Shown: positions 50,871 through 60,167, counted from the stretch's first letter. The stretch is 64,000 bases of DNA from Sorangium cellulosum So0157-2 (GCF_000418325.1 NC_021658.1:3410001-3474000); one strand, 5' to 3'. A program made the numbers and translations. Notes: generated by a model from the letters alone, not told the origin.

Positions 50871-52139
50871 TCACCCCGGCGGCGGCTTCCCCTGGGGGAA
50901 CGCCGCGCCGGCGTCGGCGGCGGCGAGGATGCGCTCCTCGGCCTGCGAGGCGAGCTTCTCGACCGCCGCGGCGGCGTCGGCGGGGGGCAGCGAGCGGAGG
51001 AACTGGATGAACTCCGGCTCGAGGCCGGGCTTCACGCCGCTCAGGACGAGCACGATCGGGATGGCGGGCTTCTCGACCTCGGCGAGCTCGGTGGCGCGGG
51101 CGCGCCAGCGGCTCGCCCCGAGGGCGAGGCGGAAGGCCCACTGCCCGCCGAGGCCGATGAGGAGGCCGGCCATGACGCCCGCGACGAAGAGGTCGGCGTC
51201 CTTCGGCGCGAGGAGCGCGGCGGAGAGCCCGCCGATGGCCGCGCCGATGACGATGCCGGGCTCGCCGCTGTTGTGCGCGGCGGCGGTCTTCAGGATCTCG
51301 GCGGCCTGCATGCCCGGGCGCCCGCTGCGGACGGCGTCGCGCAGCGGCAGCAGCGTCGCGAGGCGGCGCATCGAGGCGGCGCGCACGCCCAGGTAGCTGA
51401 TGAGCAGGGCGCAGACGGTCAGCCCCACGCCGACGCTCACCGCCACGCGCCGGGAGAAGACGCCCTGGGGGAGCGGCTCGCGGACCATCGCGGTGAGCGC
51501 GCGCTCCCGGTCGCGCTCGGCGTTCGCCTTGTAGGCGGCCTCGGCGTCCTTGGTGGCCTGCGCGACCTTGTCGGCGGGGATGTCGGCGAGGAGCGAGAGC
51601 AGCTGCTTCGCCGCCTCGAACTGCTCGGCCTCGGCGGTGCCCGGCGGCGTGATCGCGGCCGCCTTGACGATGGCGTCCCAGGCGGGGATCGCGCTGACGC
51701 GCGCCCCGAGGAGCGCCTCGGTCGCCTCGCGGCAGCCGGCGAGGGTCTTGACCTGCTTGTAGAGCGGCTGGGCGGAGGCCCAGGCGCCCTGCTTGTCCGG
51801 CTCCTTGGGCTTCGGCAGCGGCGTGTTGCGCTGCGCGCGCGTCTTCGTGACCGGCGGCGGCGCCGGGGGCTCCTCGCCGGGGGCGGGCATGCGCGCGGAT
51901 TTCGCGGCCTTCTTGAACAGGTCGATCTCGACGATGAGCTTCTCGCCGGCGAGGGCGCACGCGCGCGCGGGGGCGATGCGGGCCTCGGACTCCTCGGCCT
52001 GCCGCCGCGCGGCCGGGTCGGGGACGAGCCTGCCCTCCACGGTCACGAGGCGGAGGACCGCCACGGCGATGCACAGGACGAGGATGGCCGAGGCGATGAA
52101 GGTGGCGCGGACCTCCTCGCGCCGGGTGTACTCGTTCAC
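50871..52139 (-). CDS. Membrane protein of unknown function
   Basis: The 422-residue protein has an N-terminal membrane helix (TFIASAILVLCIAVAVLRLV) and a periplasmic-type helical region of about 180 residues with two cysteines. Two or three further hydrophobic segments follow (VSVGVGLTVCALLISYLGVR; GIVIGAAIGGLSAALLA; VAGVMAGLLIGLGGQWAFRL), then a cytoplasmic tail rich in Ala/Glu. I recognise no family. It is the first gene of the minus-strand block and lies 144 bases upstream of the secreted hydrolase-like gene. The region upstream is divergent to the AmpG-like transporter gene. Confidence 0.75.
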   Translation of the reverse strand: MNEYTRREEVRATFIASAILVLCIAVAVLRLVTVEGRLVPDPAARRQAEESEARIAPARACALAGEKLIVEIDLFKKAAKSARMPAPGEEPPAPPPVTKTRAQRNTPLPKPKEPDKQGAWASAQPLYKQVKTLAGCREATEALLGARVSAIPAWDAIVKAAAITPPGTAEAEQFEAAKQLLSLLADIPADKVAQATKDAEAAYKANAERDRERALTAMVREPLPQGVFSRRVAVSVGVGLTVCALLISYLGVRAASMRRLATLLPLRDAVRSGRPGMQAAEILKTAAAHNSGEPGIVIGAAIGGLSAALLAPKDADLFVAGVMAGLLIGLGGQWAFRLALGASRWRARATELAEVEKPAIPIVLVLSGVKPGLEPEFIQFLRSLPPADAAAAVEKLASQAEERILAAADAGAAFPQGKPPPG

Positions 52140-52481
52140 GCTCGCTCCCTCGGAAGTACCGGAGATGGGCAGGTCGGCGCGAGGGCCGTGCGCGCCGGGC
52201 CGGCCGCGCGGCCGTCCGGACGCGCGGCGCCACGATCGGCGTCGCGGCCGTTACGGCAGGGGGACACCGAGGGAGCGCGAGCCCGTCGCATGCAGTTCAC
52301 CGTTAAACCAGATGCCGGACCGATACCACAGCGTCGCTCGCAATGGAGTCCGCTGCTTCCCTCGCGTCGGCGTCGGCGCGGTTCCGCGCGGCGCGCACGG
52401 TGCTGCGCGGTGGTCTGCGCCCCCGAGCGCCCTGGAACTTGCTCCGCCCCGGGGCGCTTCGTGTAAGGGTGCGGAGAAGGC
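52140..52481 (+). promoter_or_regulatory. Divergent intergenic region with a possible promoter for the transporter gene
   Basis: The 342-base gap contains no gene. Its most promoter-like string is ttgctc (52439-52444), 17 bases, then tgtaag (52462-52467), ending 14 bases before the GTG of the transporter. This matches sigma-70 boxes only partly and is offered with low confidence. The stretch 52290-52340 is noticeably less GC-rich than its surroundings. Confidence 0.3.
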
Positions 52482-53900
52482 GTGGAGGCTGCCGTCACTT
52501 CCCACAAGTCCGTCGAGACCGCTGCCCCGGCGCGCGCCGCGCCGTCCGATCAGGGCGCAGAGGTCGCGAGGCGCGGCGCCCCCGCCGGGGCGCCCGGCGC
52601 GGCGGCGGCGCCCGGCGCGGCGGTGGCGCCCGGCGCGGCGGCGGAGCGGGCGGCGAGCCGGGGTCTGTGGATCTCGTCGACCTACTTCGCCGAGGGCTTG
52701 CCCTACGCGATCGCGCACAAGGTGGCGGGGGAGTTCTTCACGGCGGCGGGGGCGAGCCTCCAGATCATCGGCCTCGTGTCGCTCTACGGGCTCCCGTGGA
52801 ACCTCAAGTTCCTCTGGAGCCCGCTGGTCGACCTCCACGGCAGCGCGCGGCGCTGGCTCGTGGGGGCCGAGATCGCGCTCGCGGTGATCCTCCTCGGCCT
52901 CGCCGCGACGGCGGAGAGCGGCGCGCTCGGGCTCGTCGCGGCGCTGTTCGGGCTGGTCGCCGTCGCGGCGGCGACGCACGACATCGCGGTCGACGGCTTC
53001 TATCTGCAGGCGCTCGACAAGGACGCGCAGGCGGCGTTCTCGGGGCTGCGGGTCGGGGCGTACCGGCTGGCGCTGCTCGCGGGCGCGCTCCTTGTCGCGT
53101 TCGCGGGCTGGGCGTCCTTCGGCGCGTCGTTCGCCGTGGCGGCGGCCGCGCTCGCGCTGCTGGCGGGGGCGCACGCGGCGGGGCTGCCGCGCCCGGCGGC
53201 GGCGCCCGCGCCCGGCGCCCCGGCGGCGGGCGCCCCGGCGGCGTCCGGAGCTGCCGCGGCGTCCGGAGCTGCGGCCGCGCCCGGGGTGGCGGCGCCGGGA
53301 GCCGCCGGGCTGCGGCGGTACGTCGAACCGTTCCGTGCGTTCCTGCGCCAGCCCCGGATCGCGTCGAGCCTCGCGTTCATCCTCTGCTACCGGGCGGGGG
53401 ACGCGCTCATGTTCGCGATGTCGTCGCCGCTGCTGAAGGACCTCGGCCTCGACACGGCGGCGCGCGGCAACGTGGCCGGCGTCGGCACGGTCGCCTCGAT
53501 CGCCGGCTCGACCCTCGGCGGTGTGCTCATCAAGCGGTGGGGGCTCGCGCGCACGATCTTCCCCATCGCGCTCCTGCAGAGCCTGGCGATCCTGCTCTAC
53601 GTGGCGCTCGCGTCGCTCAGGCCGGCGCTTCCGTGGATCGTCGCGCTCGTCACGCTGGAGCAGCTCGCCGCCGGGGTCGGCACGGCGGTGCTCGTGGTGT
53701 TCCTGATGCGGCGCTGCGTGGACGGGTACAAGTCGTCGCACTTCGCGATCGGGTCGGCGCTGATGTCGGTCTCGGCGACGTTCGCCGGCAGCGTGAGCGG
53801 CTACCTCGCCGCCGGCGTGGGGTTCACGGCGTTCTTCGCGATCGCCTTCGCGGCGTCGATCCCGGGGGTCGTCCTGTCGCGCTGGGTGCCGCGGGAGTAG
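52482..53900 (+). CDS. Major-facilitator transporter, AmpG-like (PAT family)
   Basis: The 472-residue protein has an Ala/Pro-rich N-terminal extension of about 55 residues and twelve predicted membrane helices. It begins LWISSTYFAEGLPYAIAHKV, with the short loop FLWSPLVDLHG and an N-domain motif ATHDIAVDGFYLQAL. These match the AmpG/PAT subfamily, whose members import muropeptides (AmpG) or acetyl-CoA (PAT); D-I-A-V-D-G is the family hallmark. A Pro/Ala low-complexity loop interrupts the central region. The start GTG is uncertain because the first 50 residues are low complexity. It is convergent with the Rpn-type nuclease gene, 26 bases away. Confidence 0.88.
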   Translation: MEAAVTSHKSVETAAPARAAPSDQGAEVARRGAPAGAPGAAAAPGAAVAPGAAAERAASRGLWISSTYFAEGLPYAIAHKVAGEFFTAAGASLQIIGLVSLYGLPWNLKFLWSPLVDLHGSARRWLVGAEIALAVILLGLAATAESGALGLVAALFGLVAVAAATHDIAVDGFYLQALDKDAQAAFSGLRVGAYRLALLAGALLVAFAGWASFGASFAVAAAALALLAGAHAAGLPRPAAAPAPGAPAAGAPAASGAAAASGAAAAPGVAAPGAAGLRRYVEPFRAFLRQPRIASSLAFILCYRAGDALMFAMSSPLLKDLGLDTAARGNVAGVGTVASIAGSTLGGVLIKRWGLARTIFPIALLQSLAILLYVALASLRPALPWIVALVTLEQLAAGVGTAVLVVFLMRRCVDGYKSSHFAIGSALMSVSATFAGSVSGYLAAGVGFTAFFAIAFAASIPGVVLSRWVPRE

Positions 53901-53926
53901 CTGCCGCCGGTCGCGGAGGCGCCCGC

Positions 53927-54889
53927 TCACTCCGCGTCGGGGCCGAGCAACCAGGCCAGCAGGGCCTCGGTGTCCAGCTCGAACACGGCGGCAGCCGCCT
54001 GGGAATCGCCGAGCGTGCTCGCCCTGTTGGCCACGGCGGCCTGCTCCGCGGCGTTCAGCTCGCGGCGCAGCCGGCGCGCGAGCACGCCCCGCAGCATCTC
54101 CTCGATACCCTGTCTGCGGCCCTTCTCGATACCCTTCTCGACGCCCTGCTCCATGCCCTTCTCGATACCCTGCTCGAACACCTCCCGCAGGGTTTCGCTC
54201 GCCAGGATCGACTGCTGATCCAGCTCCTGTACTCGCATCCTGATCTCCTTGTGCCAAGTGTGCCCCCAGGGGGCCAGCTCCGCCAGCACCTGCATCACGG
54301 CATACAGCTCCGCGCGCTGCTCGTCGCGAGGCTCGCGGCGGCGGATCTCCTCGACCACCTGCCGGATGGAGCCCTCCGTTGCGTCCACGGCCAGAGGCGT
54401 GAAGACGAGCCAGAACACGCCCGGTCGCGCCATCAGCTCGGCCACCTTGCGCTGGTAGACAGCCTCGATGCGGAAGCTCTGTCCGCAGAAGCGCTCGCTC
54501 TCGGGCCAGTTCGTGCGGAACTGCCCCTCCAGCGGCCACGGAGCCGCGCGCCCGCTGAGGAGGACGGCCACGCTCTCCACCGGGGGAATGGCGCCGTCGC
54601 CCCGGCCCGGGTCGACCGCGGCCCGGAGCGAGAGCACGAGCAGGACCGCGTACTCGAACATGCGGAGCGCGAGGTCATTGCCCGGCGCGACGATGAACTC
54701 CAGCTGCACCAGCCGTCGCTGACCGCCGCCGCGGAGCTCGAGGACCCGGTCGATCCTGCGCTCCAGCGCGGTCAGCTGCGTCTCGACCCACGAGACCGAG
54801 TCGACCGCAAACGCGAGCGTCAGACCCCGAGCGAGCTCGTCGCCGCAGCGCAGCGCGATGTGCCGCAAGGCGATGTCGTACTGACCCAT
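53927..54889 (-). CDS. Rpn/YhgA-like PD-(D/E)XK nuclease-family protein
   Basis: The 320-residue protein begins MGQYDIALRHIALR. It has a PD-(D/E)XK-type core, with DRVLEL followed by RRLVQLEFIV, where Asp and Glu fit the nuclease motif of the Rpn/transposase_31 group. A helical middle follows, then a region of repeated EKG units (FEQGIEKGMEQGVEKGIEKG) and a Leu-rich C-terminus. Rpn proteins are nucleases that promote recombination and occur in large families. The start at 54889 is chosen because the protein then begins with the family-like Met-Gly-Gln-Tyr; a GTG at 54904 is possible. Neighbouring tandem repeats and unrelated genes suggest this is accessory DNA. Confidence 0.78.
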   Translation of the reverse strand: MGQYDIALRHIALRCGDELARGLTLAFAVDSVSWVETQLTALERRIDRVLELRGGGQRRLVQLEFIVAPGNDLALRMFEYAVLLVLSLRAAVDPGRGDGAIPPVESVAVLLSGRAAPWPLEGQFRTNWPESERFCGQSFRIEAVYQRKVAELMARPGVFWLVFTPLAVDATEGSIRQVVEEIRRREPRDEQRAELYAVMQVLAELAPWGHTWHKEIRMRVQELDQQSILASETLREVFEQGIEKGMEQGVEKGIEKGRRQGIEEMLRGVLARRLRRELNAAEQAAVANRASTLGDSQAAAAVFELDTEALLAWLLGPDAE

Positions 54890-55345
54890 TCCACCGATCT
54901 TCACGTGGGCGCACGCAGCGAGAGAGGCCGCTGCGCCCGGCTGCCCCAGCGCTCCACCTCGACCCTCGACCGGCCCTGTGCCGCCCGAGGTGCTCTCGTT
55001 GTGGATTCCGGGCAGGAGGCGCGGATGATTTGGAAATGAGACGAGAGGCCACGAGCGAGGCCGCCGCGCCCTGCGTGACCATCAGGACACGCCACCCGGC
55101 CACCAGGACACGCCACCCGGCCATTCAGGACACGCCACCCGGCCATCGGGACACGCCACCCGGCCATCAGGACACGCCACCCGGCCATCAGGACATCCCA
55201 CCGCCACCTCTCCCCTCCGGCGCCCTCCCACGCGCGTCCAGATCGTGCGTCGACTCTGGACACCCCTTCGAGCGAGCTCATCTTTGCCGCTCCGCGCCGC
55301 GCCCGCAGGGCCGCGAACCGCAGGAGGAGGGGTCGAGGAATCGTC
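54890..55345. other. Intergenic region with tandem repeats
   Basis: About 450 bases separate the nuclease gene (minus) from the next gene (plus). They contain the 21-bp repeat array listed separately and no open frame that looks like a gene. A ggaggagggg stretch lies about 15 bases before the start at 55346. Confidence 0.6.
55081..55200. repeat. Tandem 21-bp repeats
   Basis: The unit ggacacgccacccggccatc plus one base occurs about six times (one spacing is 22 bases), with small changes (ccacc, cattc, catcg). It lies in the gap between the nuclease gene and the next gene. No palindrome or spacer variation like a CRISPR array is present; it is a simple minisatellite. Confidence 0.85.
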
Positions 55346-56203
55346 ATGGCAAAGAAGGGGAAGGATTACGATCGCTGGGTCAAGGCCGCCGCCGAGCAGG
55401 CGCGGACCGACAACCCGCTGAGCCTGCCGTACGACGTCGCCGTGCGCGAGGCGGTCGCCGCCGCGGCGTTCGTGAAGAAGTACTGGGAGCCCGACGGCGA
55501 GCGCCCGGGCCTCAAGCGCGTCAAGAGCCGCCTGCCCGCTTCGAGCAGCGAGGAGCTGCTCTCCATCGTCCACGCCGTGCAGGAGGCGCAGACGCGGCTG
55601 CTCCTCATCATCGACCCCGCAGTGACCGACCTCGGAGAGCGCGCCCGGTTCTTGGTCGATGAGCTCGAGTCGGCGCTCGAGTTCCTGCTCGACGATGACG
55701 TCGACGAGCCCGCCGACGCGCAGCTCGCGCGCCTCAAGGAGTTCCACGCGCAGGATGGCCAGCGCTCCAGCGCCCTCTCCCAGGCGCTCCGCGATTACGC
55801 GGGGCTCGCGGAGTCGCTCGAGGACCGCCTGGTCGAGGCCGACGAGGAGTTCGACGTCCGCCTCATCGCCGAGGCCCGGAAGCTCGCGGAAGACCTGCAA
55901 CGACGAACGCTGGAGGCGATCCCCGAACGCGCCACCTCGGCCGCCGCGACCACGATCCGCAATCAGCTCCTGCACCTCATGCTCGAGCGCGTCGGCGCCA
56001 TCCGGAAGACGGCGGCGCACGTCTTCCGCCGCCATCCGGAGATCGTCCGCGAGGTCACGAGCGCCTACGAGCGGCGCCGCCGCGCTGCATCGCGGCGGGA
56101 GAAGGCCCGCAAGGCCGCGGGGAGCAAGCCGGTCGAAAACCGGCAGGGGGCGGTGCCTCCGCCCGCAGCGCCCGCGAGCCCTGCCGGCGCCCCGCCTTCG
56201 TGA
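55346..56203 (+). CDS. Helical hypothetical protein
   Basis: The 285-residue protein is charged and helical throughout (KDYDRWVKAAAEQARTDNPL, LSIVHAVQEAQTRLLLIIDP, RFLVDELESALEFLLDDDVD, EFDVRLIAEARKLAEDLQRR). The C-terminus is Arg/Lys then Pro/Ala-rich (RRRRAASRREKARKAAGSKP). It has no signal peptide or membrane helix. I recognise no family. It might be a coiled-coil or DNA/RNA-binding protein, as the basic C-terminus hints. It stands alone: a repeat-bearing gap precedes it, and the M16 peptidase pair starts 158 bases after it. Confidence 0.78.
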   Translation: MAKKGKDYDRWVKAAAEQARTDNPLSLPYDVAVREAVAAAAFVKKYWEPDGERPGLKRVKSRLPASSSEELLSIVHAVQEAQTRLLLIIDPAVTDLGERARFLVDELESALEFLLDDDVDEPADAQLARLKEFHAQDGQRSSALSQALRDYAGLAESLEDRLVEADEEFDVRLIAEARKLAEDLQRRTLEAIPERATSAAATTIRNQLLHLMLERVGAIRKTAAHVFRRHPEIVREVTSAYERRRRAASRREKARKAAGSKPVENRQGAVPPPAAPASPAGAPPS

Positions 56204-56361
56204 GCCCGGCTGTCCCGCGCCGGCGCCGCGCTTTCCTTCCGCTTCCGCCGTGCGTCCGTTTTCCGTGACAACTTGACAACGGCACCCTCGCCGGCCGCAT
56301 CTCGCCCTCGGTGCTCCCGGCCGCTTGCGTCCCGCCTGGGACCGGCGCAACCCTCGGGCCC

Positions 56362-57843
56362 ATGCAGACCCGCGCGCGTCACCCGCCGCTCCCGCGCTCC
56401 ACGGGGCCGATCCTGGCCGCCGTGGCCGCCGCCTTCTCTCTCTCCGGGCCGAAGGCCGCCCCGGCCGCGCCGCCCGAGGCCGCCGCTCCGAAGCCCGCGC
56501 CGGGAGCGCCGACCGCCGCCTCGCCCCCGCGCAAGCTCGACGTCCCCTTCACCAAGTACGCCCTCGAGAACGGCCTCACCGTGATCCTGCACGAGGATCA
56601 CGCGCTGCCGATGGTCGCCCTGAACCTCATGGTCAAGGTCGGCTCGCGGTTCGAGGAGCCGGGGCGCACCGGCTTCGCGCACCTGTTCGAGCACCTCATG
56701 TTCATGGGCACGCGCCGCGTCCCCACGAAGCAGTTCGACGCGTGGATGGAGGCCGAAGGCGGCTGGAACAACGCGTGGACCAGCGAGGACCGCACCGCCT
56801 ACCACGAGGTCGCGCCGGCCCACGCGCTGCCGCTCCTGCTCTGGCTCGAGGCCGACCGGTTCGCGTCGCTCGCCGACAGCATGGACACCGCGAAGCTCAA
56901 CACGCAGCGCGACGTCGTGAGGAACGAGCGCCGCCAGACCAGCGAGAACGAGCCCTACGGCAAGGTCGAGCTCCTCCTGCCCTCGCTGATGTACCCGAAA
57001 GGGCACCCCTACCATCACCCGGTGATCGGCTCGCACGAGGACCTCCAGGCCGCGACGGTCGACGACGTGACCGCGTTCTTCCGGCGGTGGTACGTGCCGA
57101 ACAACGTCTCCCTGGTCGTGGCCGGCGACTTCGATCCGCAGAAGGCGCGCGACACCATCGAGCGGTACTTCGGCGGCATCCCGGGGCGGCCGGTCCCCGC
57201 GGCGACCGCGCCGCCGCCGGTGAAGCTGAGCGGCGTCGTGCGCCAGACGATCGAGGACGACGTGAACCTCCCCAAGGTGGTCATGGCCTGGCACAGCCCC
57301 GCGCGCTTCGCGCCGGGCGACGCCGAGCTCGATCTGCTCGCCACCGCGCTCGAGCAGGGCAAGGCGAGCCGCCTGTACAAGGCCCTCGTCTACGACAAGG
57401 CGCTCGCCCAGGAGGTGAGCGCCCTGCAGAGCTCCGGCGATCTCGGCTCGACGTTCATCGTCGAGGCGATCGCGCGGCCGGGCGTCGCGCTGGAGAAGCT
57501 CGAGGGCGCCATCGACGCCGAGCTCGCCCGCGTGCGCGACGAGAGCCTGAGCCGCGAGGAGCTCGACCGGGCCAAGAACCAGTACGAGACCGCCTTCGTG
57601 ACGGCGCTCGAGTCGGTCGCCGGCCGGGCCTCGATGCTCAACCGGTACGAGACGTGGACGGGCCAGCCCGGGTTCGTGGAGCAGGATCTGAAGCGCTACC
57701 GCGACGCGACCGCGGCGTCGCTGCAGGCCGTCGCGAAGAGCACGCTGGACCCGAACGCGCGGGTGATCGTGCGGGTCGTGCCGAAGGGCAGCGACGAGGC
57801 GAAGAAGGGCAGCGGCGAGACGAAGAAGGCGGTGACGAAATGA
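56362..57843 (+). CDS. M16-family zinc peptidase, catalytic subunit
   Basis: The 493-residue protein has a signal peptide (AVAAAFSLSGPKAAPAAP) and a full M16B peptidase. The inverted zinc motif HxxEH is present as FAHLFEHLMFMGT, with the distal Glu expected in TQRDVVRNERRQTSENE and the second half-domain FRRWYVPNNVSLVVAGDFDP. Such peptidases degrade or process peptides in the periplasm. The next gene, overlapping by four bases, encodes an M16 protein without the zinc motif, so the two should form an active/inactive heterodimer like mitochondrial processing peptidase and known bacterial M16B pairs. The ATG at 56362 begins the signal sequence. Confidence 0.95.
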   Translation: MQTRARHPPLPRSTGPILAAVAAAFSLSGPKAAPAAPPEAAAPKPAPGAPTAASPPRKLDVPFTKYALENGLTVILHEDHALPMVALNLMVKVGSRFEEPGRTGFAHLFEHLMFMGTRRVPTKQFDAWMEAEGGWNNAWTSEDRTAYHEVAPAHALPLLLWLEADRFASLADSMDTAKLNTQRDVVRNERRQTSENEPYGKVELLLPSLMYPKGHPYHHPVIGSHEDLQAATVDDVTAFFRRWYVPNNVSLVVAGDFDPQKARDTIERYFGGIPGRPVPAATAPPPVKLSGVVRQTIEDDVNLPKVVMAWHSPARFAPGDAELDLLATALEQGKASRLYKALVYDKALAQEVSALQSSGDLGSTFIVEAIARPGVALEKLEGAIDAELARVRDESLSREELDRAKNQYETAFVTALESVAGRASMLNRYETWTGQPGFVEQDLKRYRDATAASLQAVAKSTLDPNARVIVRVVPKGSDEAKKGSGETKKAVTK

Positions 57844-59387
57844 GAGCGAGGAACGCAGGCGCCCTGATCGCGCTGCTCGCCGCGGCCGTCGGCTGCGAGC
57901 CGAAGGCGCCGGCGCAGTCCCCGGCCCGGGCGGAGGCGCCGCAGAAGGCGCCCCCGGCCGCGGCCGCCCAGCCCGCGGACCCGCTCGGGCCCAAGCCGGA
58001 GCTGCCCAAGCCGCAGCCGTTCACGCCGCCCGCGCCCGTGGTGCTCGACGGGCCGAACGGCATCAAGGTGTGGCTCCTCGAGCGCCATACGCTGCCGATC
58101 GTGGCGGTGTCCGTCGCCGTCGCGTCGGGGTCGGCGGACGATCCGAAGGGCGCCGCGGGCCTCGCCCACATCACGGCCGACATGCTCGACGAGGGCGCGG
58201 GGCAGCGCAGCGCGGTGGAGCTGTCCAGCGCGATCAACGATCTCGGCGCGACGCTCGCGGTCGGGGCGCGCGCCGACGGGAGCGTCGCGACGCTCTCCGT
58301 GCTGAAGAAGAACTTCGACAAGGCGTTCTCGCTCCTCGCCGACGTCGTCGCGCGCCCGCGCTTCGAGGCGAAGGAGTGGAAGCGCGTCAGCGAGCTCTGG
58401 CAGAACGACCTCCGCAAGCGCGGCGACGACCCGACGCGGGTCTCGGCGCTGGTCTCGACGGCCGCGCTCTACGGGCCGGGCACGCCGTACGGGCACCCCG
58501 TCGAGGGCCTGCTCGCGGACGCCAAGTCGATCGGCCTCCCGGCCGTCAAGGCGTTCTACAAGGCGGCGTGGCGCCCCGATGGCGCGGTGATCTCCGTGGT
58601 CGGCGACATCACCCGGGACGAGGTGATGCAGGCGATCGCGCGCGACCTCGGGGCCTGGTCCGGCAAGGGCGCGCCGGCAGGCGCCGCGCCGGCCGACAAG
58701 GGCGCGCCGGCCGCGCCCGCCGCGGCCCCGGCCTGGAAGCCGCCGCGCCTCGTGCTCGTCGACCGCCCGGGGGCGCCGCAGTCGGTCATCGCGGTCGTGC
58801 GGGCGGGGGTCGCCGCGAGCGATCCGCGGCGGCCGCTGCTGCAGCTGATCAACACCGCGCTCGGCGGCTCGTTCACGTCGCGCCTGAACCAGAACCTGCG
58901 CGAGGATCACGGCTGGTCCTACGGGGCCGCGTCGGCGTTCAGCGAGACGAAGCGGCCGGGCGCCTTCGTCGCGCGGGCGTCCGTGGTCGCCGAGGCGACC
59001 GGACCCGCCCTGAAGGAGATGCTCTCGGAGCTTGCCAAGATGGCAGACTCCGGGCTGACCCGGGACGAGCTGGCGAAGGTGCAGGCGCAGGACCGGGCGG
59101 ACCTCGTCTCCGCCTACGAGACGGTGAACCGCACCGCGCTGCGCCTCGGGACGCTGGCGAGGCTCTCGTTGCCGGAGACGTTCGACGGCGCCGCGAGCCA
59201 GGCGCGGCAGCAGGCGACGCTCGCCGGCCTCGCGGAGCTGGCGAGGGCGGTGGATCCGAAGGGGGCGACCCTCGTGGTCGTGGGCCCGCGGCAGGAGATC
59301 TTGCCGCAGCTCCAGGCGATCGGCCTCGGCGAGCCGGAGGCGTGGGACGTCGAGGGGCAGCCGATCCAGCCGAAGAAGACGCCCTGA
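57840..59387 (+). CDS. M16-family lipoprotein, non-catalytic subunit
   Basis: The 515-residue product has a short signal peptide with lipobox AVGC and a Pro/Ala spacer. An M16 fold follows in which the zinc site is lost: the HxxEH position reads GLAHITADMLDEGAG. The C-terminal part retains the Arg/Tyr substrate-clamp motif (FTSRLNQNLREDHGWSYGA). It should be the anchoring and substrate-binding partner of the catalytic M16 encoded directly upstream with an ATGA overlap. Being a lipoprotein, it would tether the soluble catalytic partner to the envelope. A 13-bp hairpin follows the stop. Confidence 0.93.
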   Translation: MRARNAGALIALLAAAVGCEPKAPAQSPARAEAPQKAPPAAAAQPADPLGPKPELPKPQPFTPPAPVVLDGPNGIKVWLLERHTLPIVAVSVAVASGSADDPKGAAGLAHITADMLDEGAGQRSAVELSSAINDLGATLAVGARADGSVATLSVLKKNFDKAFSLLADVVARPRFEAKEWKRVSELWQNDLRKRGDDPTRVSALVSTAALYGPGTPYGHPVEGLLADAKSIGLPAVKAFYKAAWRPDGAVISVVGDITRDEVMQAIARDLGAWSGKGAPAGAAPADKGAPAAPAAAPAWKPPRLVLVDRPGAPQSVIAVVRAGVAASDPRRPLLQLINTALGGSFTSRLNQNLREDHGWSYGAASAFSETKRPGAFVARASVVAEATGPALKEMLSELAKMADSGLTRDELAKVQAQDRADLVSAYETVNRTALRLGTLARLSLPETFDGAASQARQQATLAGLAELARAVDPKGATLVVVGPRQEILPQLQAIGLGEPEAWDVEGQPIQPKKTP

Positions 59388-59399
59388 GCGGCCCGCGTC

Positions 59400-59437
59400 C
59401 CCGCTGCCCGCGCTCCTCCCGCCGCGCGGGCAGCGGG
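59400..59437. terminator. Perfect 13-bp hairpin between convergent genes
   Basis: cccgctgcccgcg (59400-59412) and cgcgggcagcggg (59425-59437) are exact reverse complements around a 12-base loop. It lies 12 bases after the M16 operon stop and before a convergent gene, so it likely terminates both transcripts. Confidence 0.65.
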
Positions 59438-59489
59438 AGGAGCGGCGGCCGTCCCGCGCGCTCCAGGCGCGAGGTCGGCCCCCGCGCCC

Positions 59490-60122
59490 TCAGGGCGAGG
59501 TCGGCTCGAAATCGATCGGGTTCGTCGGCGCGCCCTCGTGCAGGACGCCGTCGCCGAACCAGTAGACGTAGCGAGGCTCCTGGACGCCGTCGAGGTACGC
59601 CTCCAGCCGGACGATGGCGCCCTCGGTCGTGGTGAACGTCATCGCGTCGATGTCCGAGCCGGTCTCGGCGTGGAGGTACGCGATGCCATCGTCGGCGAGG
59701 CGCGTCGCGTCCGACTTCTCGAGGTCGGTCCCCACGATGTCGAACAGCTCGGACGACGTGTCCACCGAGGCGTAGAGGTCGAAGCTGCAGACGACCTTGG
59801 AGCTGTTGGTGTCGCAGGTCGTCCAGAGCCGCCACGTCCCGCCGGCCGCGTACTCGACGAAGATGCCGACCCCCTCGCCCGGCTCGCTGCTCAGGGCGGC
59901 GTCCGTGTCGATGGCGACGAGCCTCGGCTCGTCCGCGGGCGGCGGAGGCTCGTTGTCGTCGTCGTCGTCCTCCCAGCCGTCCCCATCGTCGTGCTGGTGG
60001 CCCCCGTGGTGGCCGTCCTCGTCGACGATGATGCAGCCGGACGAAGCGAGGGGCGCGGCGACGAGAAGGAACGACCACAGCCCCAGTGAACGAAGCTTCA
60101 CGAAGTCAGCGGAAAACGTCAT
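59490..60122 (-). CDS. Small secreted lipoprotein with His/Asp-rich spacer
   Basis: The 210-residue product has a signal peptide with lipobox ASSG|C. A spacer rich in His and Asp (DEDGHHGGHQHDDGDGWEDD), a possible metal-binding stretch, follows, then about 140 residues of beta-rich domain (GVGIFVEYAAGGTWRLWTTC, VVCSFDLYASVDTSSELFDI, EPRYVYWFGDGVL). One Cys pair (TTCDTNSSKVVC) could form a disulfide. No family recognised. The ATG at 60122 begins the signal peptide; longer readings add an Arg-rich stretch. Its start lies 45 bases after the stop of the DUF6600-like gene on the same strand. Confidence 0.8.
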   Translation of the reverse strand: MTFSADFVKLRSLGLWSFLLVAAPLASSGCIIVDEDGHHGGHQHDDGDGWEDDDDDNEPPPPADEPRLVAIDTDAALSSEPGEGVGIFVEYAAGGTWRLWTTCDTNSSKVVCSFDLYASVDTSSELFDIVGTDLEKSDATRLADDGIAYLHAETGSDIDAMTFTTTEGAIVRLEAYLDGVQEPRYVYWFGDGVLHEGAPTNPIDFEPTSP

Positions 60123-60167
60123 CGCATCTGCTCCTGCCCGTGGACGTCGCAAGACGTGGACCAATCG

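Noticed and set aside
55081..55200. Regular repeats considered as a CRISPR array
   Set aside because: Repeats are directly adjacent 21-base units without unique spacers.
57840..59387. Second M16 protein as an active peptidase
   Set aside because: The HxxEH zinc motif is absent (HITAD), so it is treated as the non-catalytic partner.
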